DNA of 64,000 nt from Chitinophaga dinghuensis (GCF_003259435.1 NZ_QLMA01000010.1:124001-188000); one strand, 5' to 3'; numbered from the stretch's first letter, positions 34,934 to 45,008 are shown. Numbers and translations: made by a program. Notes: generated by a model not told the origin, from the letters alone.

Positions 34934-37900
34934 TTAAAATGCAGCCATTAACTTAAAGGAGCAGGATCTTGCATATGGATACTCAATACCTCTTTCTCTG
35001 CGCAGATTGGTCAGGTAGAAAAAGTCGTTCATATATCCAGAAATAGAGAGTGATTGCAGACCCAGTTTTTTAATAAACTTATTGGCGTAGAAATCATAAG
35101 ACAGGGAGATGGATTCTCCTGCAAAGCTGCTCTCTTCCTGGATAAAGCGGCTGGACATACTAATATCTTTTGTAGAAGTACCGTATCTGAGATCCGGGAT
35201 ATTGGTAAATTCCGCTTTATCGCCTGGCGTTTTCCAACGATTATAGAGGGCACGTTTATCCAGGTTTTCTCCCATTACTTGTTGACGTGTTAAGTTCTCT
35301 ACTTTATTAAAGAGGGCGCTATTGAACTGATAGGATTTCCATTTATATCGCATAATGGAGTTCAGGCTGAACCCTTTATACTGAACGGAAACGCCCACGG
35401 TTCCCTGCATTTTAGGATAAGTGTTACCTACATTCACCACATTTACCACATCATAGTTATAGGTAAGATTACCATTTTTATCCAGGTATAATTCTCTTCC
35501 ATTTGCCGGATCAACGCCCATGGAACGTACAGCCCATAAGTCGTTCGGATGACCGCCATCCATGTACCGCTCCAGATTCTGGGCTACATTGGTGTAGTCG
35601 TGGTAGCTGTCTTTATTATTGCTATTGATTAATCCTGCATTGTTCTTGTTTAATTGATCGAGGATGTTTCCGAGTCCGCCGTAAGTAGTCGTTTCTTTCT
35701 TCGTAGAAGCGCTGAGGCGTACATAAAAGCGTTCTTTTACATTACTCAGCACAGTGGCGCTTATGGCGATATCATAGCCTTTCACACGGGAGTGGCCGAT
35801 ATTATACATAATGGTGCTGGAACCGGTAGATGGCGCATTATCAATGCTGATAATCATCGGATCTGTCAGGTTATTATAGATGTTTGCATTGATGGAGATG
35901 CGTTCATCCAGTAATCTGGCATCCACGCCTACTGTTTTCATCAATGTTTTCTGCCATGCCAGTTCTGAATTTCCCCATGCGAATACGTTGGTACCGAGGC
36001 CGAAAGAGTTCACTACGCCACGATTGTATGCCATGGTGGTGAAGGAGTTGTAGGAACTGAAATTCTGATTACCTGGATTACCGATGCTTCCACGCAGTTT
36101 CAGGAAGTTCACCCATGCGATATTTTTAAAGAAGGATTCATTGTGCAGGTTCCAGGAAAGACCTAAAGTCCAGGTATTGGTGTGATTCACACTGCTACCA
36201 AAGATAGAAGATCCGTCTTTACGATAAATAGCATCTATCATGTATCGACGTTTGTAACCATAGTAACCATTCAGGAAGAAGCTTGCGGAACGATTCACAG
36301 ATTTACCATAGTCGGGAAGTCCGGCAGTAGGGTAGCCCGAAGCAAAGCCTGGATAGATCTTATCTACAGCGGGGAACCCAGTAGCTGAGTAGCCATCAGA
36401 AGTCATGCTGTTGGAAGACACGTTGAAACCAGGAACCAGGTTGAGTTCATGGGTATTATGCCATATCTTACCATAGCTAGCCTGCAGGTATGCCTCATAG
36501 GATAATCCGCGGTCAGTACTGTTCTTATACAATCCTTTCTGGGATACGTCTTTTTTGTCGAAATCCTTCATTAGCGGAGAACGATAGATTTCATGCTGCT
36601 GATTACTATAGGTGATAGATGCACGGCCGTCCACGCGGAAGTGATCATTGAATTGATAAAAAGCGCTGATATTATTGCGGAGATTCACATTCTTTGTTCT
36701 GTCCATTTTAGGCAGATTCATCTGGTAGATAGGGTTGTACACCAGAATTGTATCTCCCACATATGGATTGAGGCCATAATCCAGGTATTTATCGTTGGAA
36801 GGCTTATAGTATGGAACTGCCTTTACCCAGTCGCTGAAGCTACCATAGGGCGAATCATCCGCCGTAAAGGTGGTTAAAGTAGTTCTGTTGGTAAAGGAGA
36901 ACTTACCTGGTCTGTAGATCAGGTCCAGGTTGCCGGAGGCTGTGTTTCTGTTGGAGCCTTTCATCACGCCTGGTAAGGTGGAATATCTTCCGCCTACAGC
37001 GTATCTGAATTTGGTGTCGCCACCATCTGCCTGCAGGGAGTAGCTGTTGGCCAGTGTGGTAGGACGGATGGGATATCCCATCCAGTAAGTATTTACGCCA
37101 CTGAGTACATTATTCAGGTTCCTGTTATAGCGTTCATTCATCACATTCCAGATGGTAGTACTGGAAGCGTCTTTAGGATTGTAAACGTTGCTCAGTCGTT
37201 CGAATTCCAGTTTCTCTGCAGCGTTCATCATGTTGTAATCACGCAGATCTGCAAAGTAGAAGGTATTATCGTATACAGCGGAGAGGTTCATTTTGCCGGC
37301 GCGGGGTAATTTTGTGTCGATGACAATTACACCGTTGGCGCCTTTGGAACCGTAGATAGCGGTGGAGCTGGCGTCTTTCAAGATAGTAACATTCGCTACC
37401 CTGTTCATATCCAGGGCCATTACATTTTCGATGGAGCTTTCGAAACCATCGATGATAAATAGTGGCTGGTTAGGATCGCGTGCGAATTTGTCGACCGTAC
37501 CAATGATGCTGGTTTTACCACGAATGGACATATTCGGCATTACGTTCGGGTTACTACCCGCGATGTTATTATCCAGGAGAATGAAGGCTGGGTCCAGGGA
37601 ACGGAGACTTTGAATAACGTTTTGGTTACTCACGGTGCGTAGCTGATCTCCGGAGTAAACCGCCGCATCCCCAGTGAAGGATTCTTTCTTTCTGGAGAAG
37701 ATACCTGTAGTGATCATCACCTCGTTCATGTTTTGCACTTTCTTTGCGAGCGTGATGTTGATTTGTCCGCGGCCATTTACCGGAATTTCATGGGTTTGGA
37801 AACCCATCATGCTGAAAACCAGTATTGCCCTTGGATCTACGTTGGTAATAGTATAAGTACCGTCGCCGTTGGTAGCGGCGCCTTTGCCGGTACCTTTTAC

Positions 37901-38332
37901 GGTTACGGTTACGCCAGCAAGCGGTTCTTTGCCATCGTCTGTAACTTTACCTGTAACAGTGATCTGTTGTTGTTGATCGTCTGCGACTTTGTTTTCTGTC
38001 GCACGTGTGCGAATAAAAACTGACTTGTCTGTTTCAGCCAGATCGAACGTCAGTGGTTGATTGGCCAAACAGGTTCTCATAGCCTCTTTCAGAGAGGCAT
38101 TGTGCAAGTCAACATCTACCGGTTGCAGGCTTCGTACCACCTGCTGATCCCAAAAGAAGGCGTATCCGGTTTGTTTTCCAATTGTGCTGAATACTTTTTC
38201 CAGCGGCATCTTACGCGCACGTAGGTTCACTGTTTGCGCATAGCTGCTGGCACTCACCTGCATAACGGTGGCCAGCAGCAGTGTGACAGTCATCTTCATA
38301 ACCGACAACATTTTGGTTGGCGAAAAATTCAT
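34934..38332 (-). CDS. SusC/RagA-family TonB-dependent transducer with STN domain
   Basis: A 1132-residue outer-membrane receptor. Signal peptide to about residue 32 (SSYAQ), then an STN domain (about 40-110) that contacts FecR in the periplasm, then a carboxypeptidase-like domain (VTGKVTDDGKEPLAGVTVTVKG), the plug around FIIDGFESSIENVMALDMN and a long barrel. Unlike the 16.9-20.1 kb SusC, the STN marks it as a transducer, matching the FecR and sigma genes upstream. A small palindrome GGCAT-AAAT-ATGCC lies at 38365-38378, upstream of the start. Confidence 0.95.
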   Translation of the reverse strand: MNFSPTKMLSVMKMTVTLLLATVMQVSASSYAQTVNLRARKMPLEKVFSTIGKQTGYAFFWDQQVVRSLQPVDVDLHNASLKEAMRTCLANQPLTFDLAETDKSVFIRTRATENKVADDQQQQITVTGKVTDDGKEPLAGVTVTVKGTGKGAATNGDGTYTITNVDPRAILVFSMMGFQTHEIPVNGRGQINITLAKKVQNMNEVMITTGIFSRKKESFTGDAAVYSGDQLRTVSNQNVIQSLRSLDPAFILLDNNIAGSNPNVMPNMSIRGKTSIIGTVDKFARDPNQPLFIIDGFESSIENVMALDMNRVANVTILKDASSTAIYGSKGANGVIVIDTKLPRAGKMNLSAVYDNTFYFADLRDYNMMNAAEKLEFERLSNVYNPKDASSTTIWNVMNERYNRNLNNVLSGVNTYWMGYPIRPTTLANSYSLQADGGDTKFRYAVGGRYSTLPGVMKGSNRNTASGNLDLIYRPGKFSFTNRTTLTTFTADDSPYGSFSDWVKAVPYYKPSNDKYLDYGLNPYVGDTILVYNPIYQMNLPKMDRTKNVNLRNNISAFYQFNDHFRVDGRASITYSNQQHEIYRSPLMKDFDKKDVSQKGLYKNSTDRGLSYEAYLQASYGKIWHNTHELNLVPGFNVSSNSMTSDGYSATGFPAVDKIYPGFASGYPTAGLPDYGKSVNRSASFFLNGYYGYKRRYMIDAIYRKDGSSIFGSSVNHTNTWTLGLSWNLHNESFFKNIAWVNFLKLRGSIGNPGNQNFSSYNSFTTMAYNRGVVNSFGLGTNVFAWGNSELAWQKTLMKTVGVDARLLDERISINANIYNNLTDPMIISIDNAPSTGSSTIMYNIGHSRVKGYDIAISATVLSNVKERFYVRLSASTKKETTTYGGLGNILDQLNKNNAGLINSNNKDSYHDYTNVAQNLERYMDGGHPNDLWAVRSMGVDPANGRELYLDKNGNLTYNYDVVNVVNVGNTYPKMQGTVGVSVQYKGFSLNSIMRYKWKSYQFNSALFNKVENLTRQQVMGENLDKRALYNRWKTPGDKAEFTNIPDLRYGTSTKDISMSSRFIQEESSFAGESISLSYDFYANKFIKKLGLQSLSISGYMNDFFYLTNLRRERGIEYPYARSCSFKLMAAF

Positions 38333-38446
38333 GTAGTTGGTTTTTGATTTTTACGATTTAGTATGGCATAAATATGCCCTGCTACGCTTTCCATTCAAAA
38401 GCGCGGCGTATAATGGTTGATTGGTTTTGTAAGCTGTTTGTCTATA

Positions 38447-39589
38447 TTATGGCATGACTACTATGGTCCGACCTTCTTGTTTTACATTAATACCATTCTT
38501 TCTCATAAATGCAAGAAGTGTTGATAATTGTGTGTTTCGACTCAATAATCCTCCAAATTGGCGATCAGGTATTTCTCCCTGGTAGACGACTTCTACATCA
38601 TACCATCTTTCTACCTGTCGCATTAATCCTTTAAAGCTGGCTGTATTTAAGGCCAGCATGCCATTTCTCCAGGCAGTGACCTGGTCCAGATCTGCTTCTG
38701 CTACATACAGACTTTGTTGATCCGCAACGGCCATTTGTCCTGGTCTGATTATACGTTCACTACCGGCGGCTTTCACCATAATTTTTCCATCTACCAGGGC
38801 TGCCTGGAGATTAGGTTCATCGGCATAGGCCATGATGTTGAAACTAGTGCCCAGTACCTGAATTGTTGTATTACCGCAAACCACGCGGAAAGGCCGCTGT
38901 GGGTCTGGTTTTATATCAAAATAAGCTTCTCCTGAAAGGGTCACCACTCTTTCACTGTCATTGAATGTGGCAGGATACTTCAGGGAAGAAGCAGCGTTCA
39001 GCCAGATATGACTTCCATCTGCCAATTCCACCTGGAACTGTCCGCCCCGAGGGGTTGTCAGCGTATTATAGGTAGTAGCAGTGTGATTGTTCTTACTATA
39101 TTTCAAAGCGCCTTCCTGCTGACGTACCGCAGAACTACCTTGTGCAATTTCACGGGTGGTACTGTCCAGCTGCACCTTAGAGCCATCAGCGAGGATAAGT
39201 ATGGCCTTATTCGATCCCGGCATTATTTCTATAGGCGCTGATGCAGCAGGGCGACTATTTTGTTTCCACACCAAGCCTGCTGTTACCAACAGCAGTATTG
39301 CCGCCGCTGCCGCTACAGTATAGTATATGCTACGTATAGGTTTCACCGTATGCAATTCCTGTTCTGATTGTTGAATGCGGTGTAATATGCGTTCGTAGAG
39401 CTGCTGATCCGGCGTGATGGACACCTGGGCTGTATTTAGTGCATTCTCCAGGTATTGCATCATCCAGTCTCTGTCCGTACTACTGGCAGCGCGTATGGCT
39501 TCATTCAATACCAGTTGATTTTCCTGGCTGAGTGAACCGGCAACATGTTGATCCAGTAATCTGGTGATATGAGCTTTATCGAATGGCAT
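38447..39589 (-). CDS. FecR-family anti-sigma factor
   Basis: A 380-residue protein from ATG 39589 (TTG 39610 is the alternative). The cytoplasmic sigma-binding region is about 1-85, one membrane segment covers about 94-112, the FecR domain spans about 170-270 (NTLTTPRGGQFQVELADGSHIWLN), and a C-terminal DUF4974-like domain runs to the end. It is complete, in contrast to the FecR-like protein at 21195. It should hold the ECF sigma factor until the STN domain of the adjacent SusC signals substrate. It lies 64 bases after the sigma gene as drawn. Confidence 0.93.
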   Translation of the reverse strand: MPFDKAHITRLLDQHVAGSLSQENQLVLNEAIRAASSTDRDWMMQYLENALNTAQVSITPDQQLYERILHRIQQSEQELHTVKPIRSIYYTVAAAAAILLLVTAGLVWKQNSRPAASAPIEIMPGSNKAILILADGSKVQLDSTTREIAQGSSAVRQQEGALKYSKNNHTATTYNTLTTPRGGQFQVELADGSHIWLNAASSLKYPATFNDSERVVTLSGEAYFDIKPDPQRPFRVVCGNTTIQVLGTSFNIMAYADEPNLQAALVDGKIMVKAAGSERIIRPGQMAVADQQSLYVAEADLDQVTAWRNGMLALNTASFKGLMRQVERWYDVEVVYQGEIPDRQFGGLLSRNTQLSTLLAFMRKNGINVKQEGRTIVVMP

Positions 39590-39653
39590 ACAGTAATAAG
39601 ACGCAGGCAAGAAGGGAAAGCACTCCTTTTTCTAAAAATTTTTTTTCTATCGC

Positions 39654-40253
39654 TTAGCGGGAGTAGTAAAATACGATGAGTAGCACCAGCGGAATATCAA
39701 TACCAGCATGTGTTTTCAGGTAATCTCTCACAAATTTGACGGCATCATATAATTGTTTTTTCACCCCAAATTTGGTGATGCCTAATGTATCGGCTATTTC
39801 ATCCAACGACATTCCTTCGTCGTGACGCATAGCAAAAATTGATTTTTTGCGGGCGGGCAGTAGAGAGATTGCCTTTCTCGCAATGGCAGAATATTCCTGA
39901 AAATGCGTTTCTTCTTCTACATGGGAGAGTTGCTCCGGTTGCTGGAGCTGGAAATCAGCGATCGCCTGATCTCTCACTTGTTGGCGCCGGTATCTGTCGC
40001 GCAGACAATTGCGGGCCATCATATAAAGATATGCGGACATAGCGCTGACAGCAGGGAGTAATTCCTTGCGTAGCCATAGTTTAAAGAAAACATCTTGTAT
40101 CACTTCATCTGTATCCTGTGCGGAAAATCCGGTGAAGGGATGAATAAACAGATAGAGTTTTGGTTGATACTGATTATAAAGCTCGGCAAAGGCTTTTTCC
40201 TCACCTTGCATCAAACGCTTATGTAAATCGTTATCCGTTGGCGGATCTACCAT
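39654..40253 (-). CDS. ECF-type RNA polymerase sigma factor
   Basis: A 199-residue sigma-70 family factor. Region 2 includes AFAELYNQYQPKLYLFI (19-35) and DTDEVIQDVFFKLW; region 4 has LPARKKSIFAMRHDEGMSLDEIADTLGITKFGVKKQLYDAVKFVRDYL. A hydrophobic C-terminal tail (LVLLIVFYYS) follows, common in FecI-like factors of this phylum. It probably drives the downstream fecR-susC-susD locus. Confidence 0.94.
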   Translation of the reverse strand: MVDPPTDNDLHKRLMQGEEKAFAELYNQYQPKLYLFIHPFTGFSAQDTDEVIQDVFFKLWLRKELLPAVSAMSAYLYMMARNCLRDRYRRQQVRDQAIADFQLQQPEQLSHVEEETHFQEYSAIARKAISLLPARKKSIFAMRHDEGMSLDEIADTLGITKFGVKKQLYDAVKFVRDYLKTHAGIDIPLVLLIVFYYSR

Positions 40254-40315
40254 TCCATACTATTTCAATTGTTCGGGGCTAAAAATAGGAAATATGACTT
40301 AATAAAGCTATTGTT

Positions 40316-42019
40316 TTACCTGGAAAATAGATGGCGACTTCTGATCAACAAACGATTACGTCTTCTGCGAATAGAAAACACCTGCTGGTATTGTTCTGCA
40401 GCATTCCGGCTATTTGAATAAGCGTCCAAAATACGTGCAGGCGTCAGCAGCCCGGATAAAGTATTATCAGCCGGATTAAGCACTGGCAGGATATCCAGCT
40501 TATGTAAACTGATCAGGTCCACTGCATTACTCAATGGCGCATCCGGATATACAAATACGGAGGTATTGATGGCGCCTACTGGTTCCGGCATCGTTTCCAT
40601 TATATCTGCCACTTTCAATCGTTGCAGGATATCCGGTTCGTAGCTATTAGGCGCTGCCACACCACGGCGTTCGATTTTTTCCGTCATGATAGAGCCTTTC
40701 ATCAGGAAGAAAGACACAAAATAAGAAGCTGTACATGCACCCAGCAATGGTAATAAGCCATGCGGTTGCATAGTGGCTTCAAAAGCAAAGACCACCGCCG
40801 TCAGCAGCGCGCGTGCAGCGCCTGCAAACATCGCCGCCATACCGATCAGCGCGCAAACAGATAGATTAATATGGCTCTCCGGAAAGAAATGCAGGACGAT
40901 TAAACCAAAGAGGACGCCTGATGCGCCACCTATCGTCATGAGTGGCGCGAGGGTTCCGCCGCTGGTACCGCTTCCAAGGGAAATAGACCAGGAGATATAT
41001 TTCATAAAGCAGAGACCTAATACCATGGCCAGTGGAAGCTGCCCGCTCAGAAGAGAAGTAATATTATTATAGCCAACACCAAGGGTATAAGGCGCAAAAT
41101 AACCGGTCACGCCAATCACAATGGCGCCGATGGCAGGCCACCACATCCAGTGAATGGGTAGTTTTTCAAAAAGATCTTCAATGAGGTAAATACTTTTCGA
41201 CACGAATGCAGCAAGCACGCCGATGATAGCGCCTCCCAGCACATACCAGGCAAGGGCTTGCGCATCGGGCGCAGGAAAAGCCGGCATCGGAAATACAGGG
41301 CCACTCCCAAACATCAGGATATGCATGGCTGCACCTGTAGCGCAGGCTAACGCCACGGGAATAATAGTTCTGGGACTGAACTCAAACAACAGTAATTCAA
41401 TCGCCAGTAATACCGCTGCTACCGGCGTTCCGAAGATCGCCGCCATACCAGCAGTGGCGCCGGCGGTCAACATAATTTTTCGCTCGTTGGGAGAGATATG
41501 CATGATTTGCCCGGCAAAGGAACCAAACGCGCCCCCTGTGGAAATAATCGGACCTTCTGCCCCAAAAGGACCACCTGTACCAATAGAGATAGCGGCTGAT
41601 AATGGTTTCAAAATCGTAATGACTGGCTTAATGCGACTTTCATTCGTCAGTACCTGTTCCATTGCTTCCGGAATACCGTGACCGCGGATGGCGGCGGAAC
41701 CGAGTCTCGCCATTACACCTATTATCAGCCCTCCTATTACAGGAATAATGATCACCCATAAGCCTAACTGATTATGGGCAGGACTGGCTTCTCCAAAGGA
41801 GAATTTGCCATAAAAAGATATATTCGTGATGAGGTTAATAAGTCCAACAAGTCCCTTCGCAATCACACCGATAATCACCGCATTGATGATCGCTTGCAGC
41901 GAGAGATAGAATAGTCTCCCTGAAACAGTCTTATCTCCAGTCATTTTCTTCTGATCATATGCAGATTTATCCAGGGAAGGTGCAATAAATACTGCCGGCT
42001 TCCTATTTTTGTGCTTCAT
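40316..42019 (-). CDS. ClC-family chloride channel/antiporter with CBS domains
   Basis: A 567-residue membrane protein. Selectivity-filter segments are present as GTGGPFGAEGPI (about 148-159, the Glu being the gating residue) and GSGTSGGTLAP (about 353-363). A C-terminal cytosolic part (about 470-550) resembles two CBS units, with LKVADIMETMPEPVGAI. It probably exchanges chloride for protons. It is divergent from a Crp/Fnr regulator, and a palindrome lies exactly between its promoter elements. Confidence 0.92.
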   Translation of the reverse strand: MKHKNRKPAVFIAPSLDKSAYDQKKMTGDKTVSGRLFYLSLQAIINAVIIGVIAKGLVGLINLITNISFYGKFSFGEASPAHNQLGLWVIIIPVIGGLIIGVMARLGSAAIRGHGIPEAMEQVLTNESRIKPVITILKPLSAAISIGTGGPFGAEGPIISTGGAFGSFAGQIMHISPNERKIMLTAGATAGMAAIFGTPVAAVLLAIELLLFEFSPRTIIPVALACATGAAMHILMFGSGPVFPMPAFPAPDAQALAWYVLGGAIIGVLAAFVSKSIYLIEDLFEKLPIHWMWWPAIGAIVIGVTGYFAPYTLGVGYNNITSLLSGQLPLAMVLGLCFMKYISWSISLGSGTSGGTLAPLMTIGGASGVLFGLIVLHFFPESHINLSVCALIGMAAMFAGAARALLTAVVFAFEATMQPHGLLPLLGACTASYFVSFFLMKGSIMTEKIERRGVAAPNSYEPDILQRLKVADIMETMPEPVGAINTSVFVYPDAPLSNAVDLISLHKLDILPVLNPADNTLSGLLTPARILDAYSNSRNAAEQYQQVFSIRRRRNRLLIRSRHLFSR

Positions 42020-42036
42020 TGGGAGGAAATTTCAAG

Positions 42037-42068
42037 CAAAAATATTGCCTTTGCAATATTTTTACAAA
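42037..42068 (-). promoter_or_regulatory. clc promoter with embedded Crp/Fnr-type palindrome
   Basis: On the minus strand TTTG (42068-42065), 20 bases, TATTTTTG (42044-42037): a full Bacteroidota promoter 17 bases from the clc start. The perfect inverted repeat AATATTGC-CTTT-GCAATATT (42041-42060) fills the space between the elements, a repressor position. Confidence 0.8.
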
Positions 42069-42094
42069 CTAAAATTCAATTTTTAAGTTAATTT

Positions 42095-42112
42095 TTATTG
42101 CCAAAGCAATAA
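42095..42112 (+). promoter_or_regulatory. Second Crp/Fnr-type palindrome, before the regulator gene
   Basis: TTATTGC-CAAA-GCAATAA, a perfect seven-base inverted repeat sharing ATTGC-N4-GCAAT with the site at 42041-42060. It ends 16 bases before the Crp/Fnr start codon, so it may autoregulate. Confidence 0.7.
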
Positions 42113-42128
42113 TTATCATACATAACGC

Positions 42129-42797
42129 ATGGAAAAACATAAACATTGCTTCCTTTGTCTGCATAGTTTACCTGAATGGCAAGGGGCGATTGGCACCAAT
42201 GCTAAGATCCTGCATTTTAAAAAGGGTGCGGTGATCTTCCGGGAAACGGAAGATGTGAAAGGGTTTTACTTTATTCATAGTGGCAAAGTGAAGGTGCACA
42301 AAAAATGGGCAGATGATAATAAAGACCTTATCGTGAAATTTTCCGTTGCCGGCGACATCCTTGGACACAGGGGTTTGGGGGAAGCGCATCATTATCCTGT
42401 AACGGCTACTGCCATTGAGGATGTAGAAGCCTGTTTCATCACCTCGGAATTTTTCCATACCACTTTGCTTGTGAATCATGAACTGGCCTATAAAATGGTG
42501 CTGTTCTATGCCAACGAACTGCAAAAAGCAGAACAAGGAATGCGCGACATGGTACACATGAGCGCCAAAAGCAGAGTAGCAAATGCCTTATTAAAGATTA
42601 AACATCTCTTTGGCGCTACTAAAGAAGGGCAAATATTATCTACGCTGAGTCGGCAGGAAATCGCGTCATATGCAGGCACCACCTATGAGACGCTCTTTAA
42701 GATGCTGAATGAATGGGTAGACGAAGGGTTGGTATTCGTGTCTGGTAAAGAGATTACCATTCGTGATGAGAAAAGATTACGGAAGATGATAGACTAG
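42129..42797 (+). CDS. Crp/Fnr-family transcriptional regulator
   Basis: A 222-residue regulator. N-terminal cysteines in HCFLCLHSL (5-13) could ligate a metal or cluster, but only Cys6 and Cys9 plus a later Cys are seen, fewer than in FNR. The cNMP-like barrel is about 25-135, and the helix-turn-helix includes LSRQEIASYAGTTYETLFKML (about 176-196). Two copies of ATTGC-N4-GCAAT lie in the gap shared with clc, so the pair form a likely small regulon. Confidence 0.92.
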   Translation: MEKHKHCFLCLHSLPEWQGAIGTNAKILHFKKGAVIFRETEDVKGFYFIHSGKVKVHKKWADDNKDLIVKFSVAGDILGHRGLGEAHHYPVTATAIEDVEACFITSEFFHTTLLVNHELAYKMVLFYANELQKAEQGMRDMVHMSAKSRVANALLKIKHLFGATKEGQILSTLSRQEIASYAGTTYETLFKMLNEWVDEGLVFVSGKEITIRDEKRLRKMID

Positions 42798-42816
42798 CAA
42801 ATTATATTTTTGCAAG

Positions 42817-43221
42817 ATGAGATATATTAACACTGTAGGGCTGATAGCATTGGAAAACCGCAAATTATTACTGGCATTCAGTAGCAATAAAAAAGCCTGG
42901 TATCTGCCAGGAGGGAAAGTAGATCCCGGAGAAACCAATCTGGCAGCCATTATCAGAGAGATCAAGGAAGAGTTGAATCTGGATCTGACAGCGGGAGATT
43001 TACAGGAATATTATTATATCGAAGCTCCAGCCTTTGGGGAACAGCAGACCTTAATGAAACAGCATACTTATCTATGTCAACTGAAGACTACCCCTCAGCC
43101 AACCGCCGAAATAGCTGCAGTAAAGTTTTTCAGTCCGGTAGATTATGCACATGAAGAACACCAGGTACCAGGCGTTTTGAAGGCATTCCACCAATTAAAA
43201 GCCGATGGCCTGATTGATTAA
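42817..43221 (+). CDS. NUDIX hydrolase
   Basis: A 134-residue protein with a Nudix box spanning about residues 31-53: GGKVDPGETNLAAIIREIKEEL, matching GX5EX7REUXEEXGU apart from the last Gly. Possible role in clearing oxidised nucleotides; the substrate is unknown. It is 19 bases after the Crp/Fnr gene. The 3' end overlaps the convergent VOC gene by four bases. Confidence 0.9.
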   Translation: MRYINTVGLIALENRKLLLAFSSNKKAWYLPGGKVDPGETNLAAIIREIKEELNLDLTAGDLQEYYYIEAPAFGEQQTLMKQHTYLCQLKTTPQPTAEIAAVKFFSPVDYAHEEHQVPGVLKAFHQLKADGLID

Positions 43222-43583
43222 CCCTTTATACTTTCAGAAAAGAGTATTTTATTTCCGAAAGGATCGTGCACTGTTACGGAGATAGCATCCCAGGGTTCTA
43301 CTTCAAGCCCTGGCCTGTTGTATTTGTAATTTTTGTCTAACAGTAACTGATGATATTCTTTCAGTCCGGTAGTTTCAACAAACACTTTCGCACCTGGGCA
43401 GCAGTCGCCATGATGTTCAGTAAGATGCAACACAATATCATCTTTGGAAACCTGCATGTATAGCGGGGTATTATCCTCATAACGATGCTCCCAATCTACC
43501 TGAAATCCCAGCCAGTCTTTATAAAACTCCATGGCCTTTGTCACATCGAAGATGCGCAGAACGGGAATTACTTTATTTGCCAT
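43218..43583 (-). CDS. Glyoxalase/bleomycin-resistance (VOC) family protein
   Basis: A 121-residue two-module VOC protein. VIPVLRIFDVTKAMEFYKDWLGF begins the first module, and DPFGNKILFSE ends the second. The length and the LHLTEHHGDCCPGAKVFVE centre resemble bleomycin-binding proteins and glyoxalase-superfamily proteins. The ligand is not known. It overlaps the NUDIX gene by four bases at the 3' ends. Confidence 0.9.
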   Translation of the reverse strand: MANKVIPVLRIFDVTKAMEFYKDWLGFQVDWEHRYEDNTPLYMQVSKDDIVLHLTEHHGDCCPGAKVFVETTGLKEYHQLLLDKNYKYNRPGLEVEPWDAISVTVHDPFGNKILFSESIKG

Positions 43584-43754
43584 TGTATGATATTTTACGG
43601 ATAAAGATATTGTTTCAACAAATACAATATCGTTGTTATAAAGTTAGTAACATAAATATCATTGGGAGACAGCCAGCGCTCGGTACTGCATGGGGAATCG
43701 GAAAGTCGGGTAATGTCGTCTCCCTATGGTTGGCTAACAGTTATTATCGTTTTA

Positions 43755-44129
43755 TTATGGAGCATATAAAACTACCTGCTCATTATCTTCATCATCTTCT
43801 TCAAGAATCAGTTGCCAGCCCAATTGCTTTGCAATATCCGTTAGTACCGGGAGATAAACATCCTGGTGATAACGTTTACTCGTAACAACAGATAATAAGG
43901 TACTGCTTTCACTGGTACTTTTGGGGCCAACGGCGAATCCGCCATCTCTCGCGTATACCACACTAATATTCAGCCATGGAAACGGCGATCTGTTTTCAAA
44001 AATGAGCGGCGACTTTTGTAGCAATACACCCGTTTCCAGTAACATCCGGACGATATTTTCTGTAGGATGGGATTTCGTATATTCGGCATCGTTACGAATT
44101 TCGTAGTAGCCATATAGATTACTCCACAT
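43755..44129 (-). CDS. Hypothetical small protein
   Basis: A 124-residue soluble protein that I do not recognise. No signal or membrane segment is seen. It has an acidic C-terminal stretch (EEDDEDNE) and a mixed alpha/beta look (LPVLTDIAKQLGWQLI). It begins five bases after the stop of the AraC regulator on the same strand, so it is probably expressed with it. Its role is open; the real gene status rests on spacing and coding bias. Confidence 0.6.
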   Translation of the reverse strand: MWSNLYGYYEIRNDAEYTKSHPTENIVRMLLETGVLLQKSPLIFENRSPFPWLNISVVYARDGGFAVGPKSTSESSTLLSVVTSKRYHQDVYLPVLTDIAKQLGWQLILEEDDEDNEQVVLYAP

Positions 44130-44134
44130 AAAAA

Positions 44135-45004
44135 TTATTGATTTATATTTCTGTATCGCTTTCTATACGCTCCTGGCGTCATTCCTTTATACTTCCTGAA
44201 ATATTTCGTCAGATAGCTTTCATCATTGAATGCTAATTCCGATGCGATTTCTTTCAGTCGCATATTGCTATACACTAAACGCGTTTCAATCAATTTCATC
44301 CGATATTCCACCAGGTAGTCCTGTATATTACGACCAGTATGTTTCTTAAAATATTCGCCCAGATAGTGGGGAGAGATATTTAGTTTTTCTGCCATTACCT
44401 CTGTTTTCAAGGCTACGGGATTAGTGATATGTTGTTGGATATAGGTAATCAAGCGCATTCCCGCAGGTTGATCGCTCCCGGTGTTAACGCCAGGACCTTC
44501 GCTGGCAATCAGGTTCCGCGCAATCAGGTTGATGAGAATGGAAAGTGACTGACGAATGATTAGTACGTGTCCATACGACTTTTGCTGATATTCCCGAATG
44601 ATGCCCTCCAACAATACCCTTGCTGTTTTTTCATCTGCTTTATCGCTGAAAATACAACCTGCTTTTGCATGAAAGTGATGTAGTATATAGCTGATTTTTT
44701 TGAGGTTGTCGCAGGTTTCGATACGCTCATTTTCAAACCTCACCTGGTCGATGAATCCAGGGCTGAATCGCAGGAATGCTATATGGCTATTGCTTTCCGG
44801 CTCAAAGGTATAATGCACGCCTTGTTGTAATAAAAACAGTTTATGAGGCCCATACTTATAGTGATATTTTTGATCTGTATGAAGACCACTGCCCTCCATC
44901 ACGAAAGCCATTTCAAAATAATAGTCGGACCGAAACCTGTAAACAGATGTTCCCGTCTGTATAATGGCTACCTCTGCTTGATCTATGATTTTAGTAAACG
45001 CCAT
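44135..45004 (-). CDS. AraC-family transcriptional regulator
   Basis: A 289-residue regulator with an N-terminal cupin-like sensor part (about 1-150) and a C-terminal double helix-turn-helix (about 190-285). The latter includes LNISPHYLGEYFKKHTGRNIQDYLVEYRM and the signature ELAFNDESYLTKYFRKYKGMTPGAYRKRYR. It is divergent from an MFS efflux gene. Repeats of an AAAG(G)TAC type lie in the gap. Confidence 0.93.
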   Translation of the reverse strand: MAFTKIIDQAEVAIIQTGTSVYRFRSDYYFEMAFVMEGSGLHTDQKYHYKYGPHKLFLLQQGVHYTFEPESNSHIAFLRFSPGFIDQVRFENERIETCDNLKKISYILHHFHAKAGCIFSDKADEKTARVLLEGIIREYQQKSYGHVLIIRQSLSILINLIARNLIASEGPGVNTGSDQPAGMRLITYIQQHITNPVALKTEVMAEKLNISPHYLGEYFKKHTGRNIQDYLVEYRMKLIETRLVYSNMRLKEIASELAFNDESYLTKYFRKYKGMTPGAYRKRYRNINQ

Positions 45005-45008
45005 TTCT

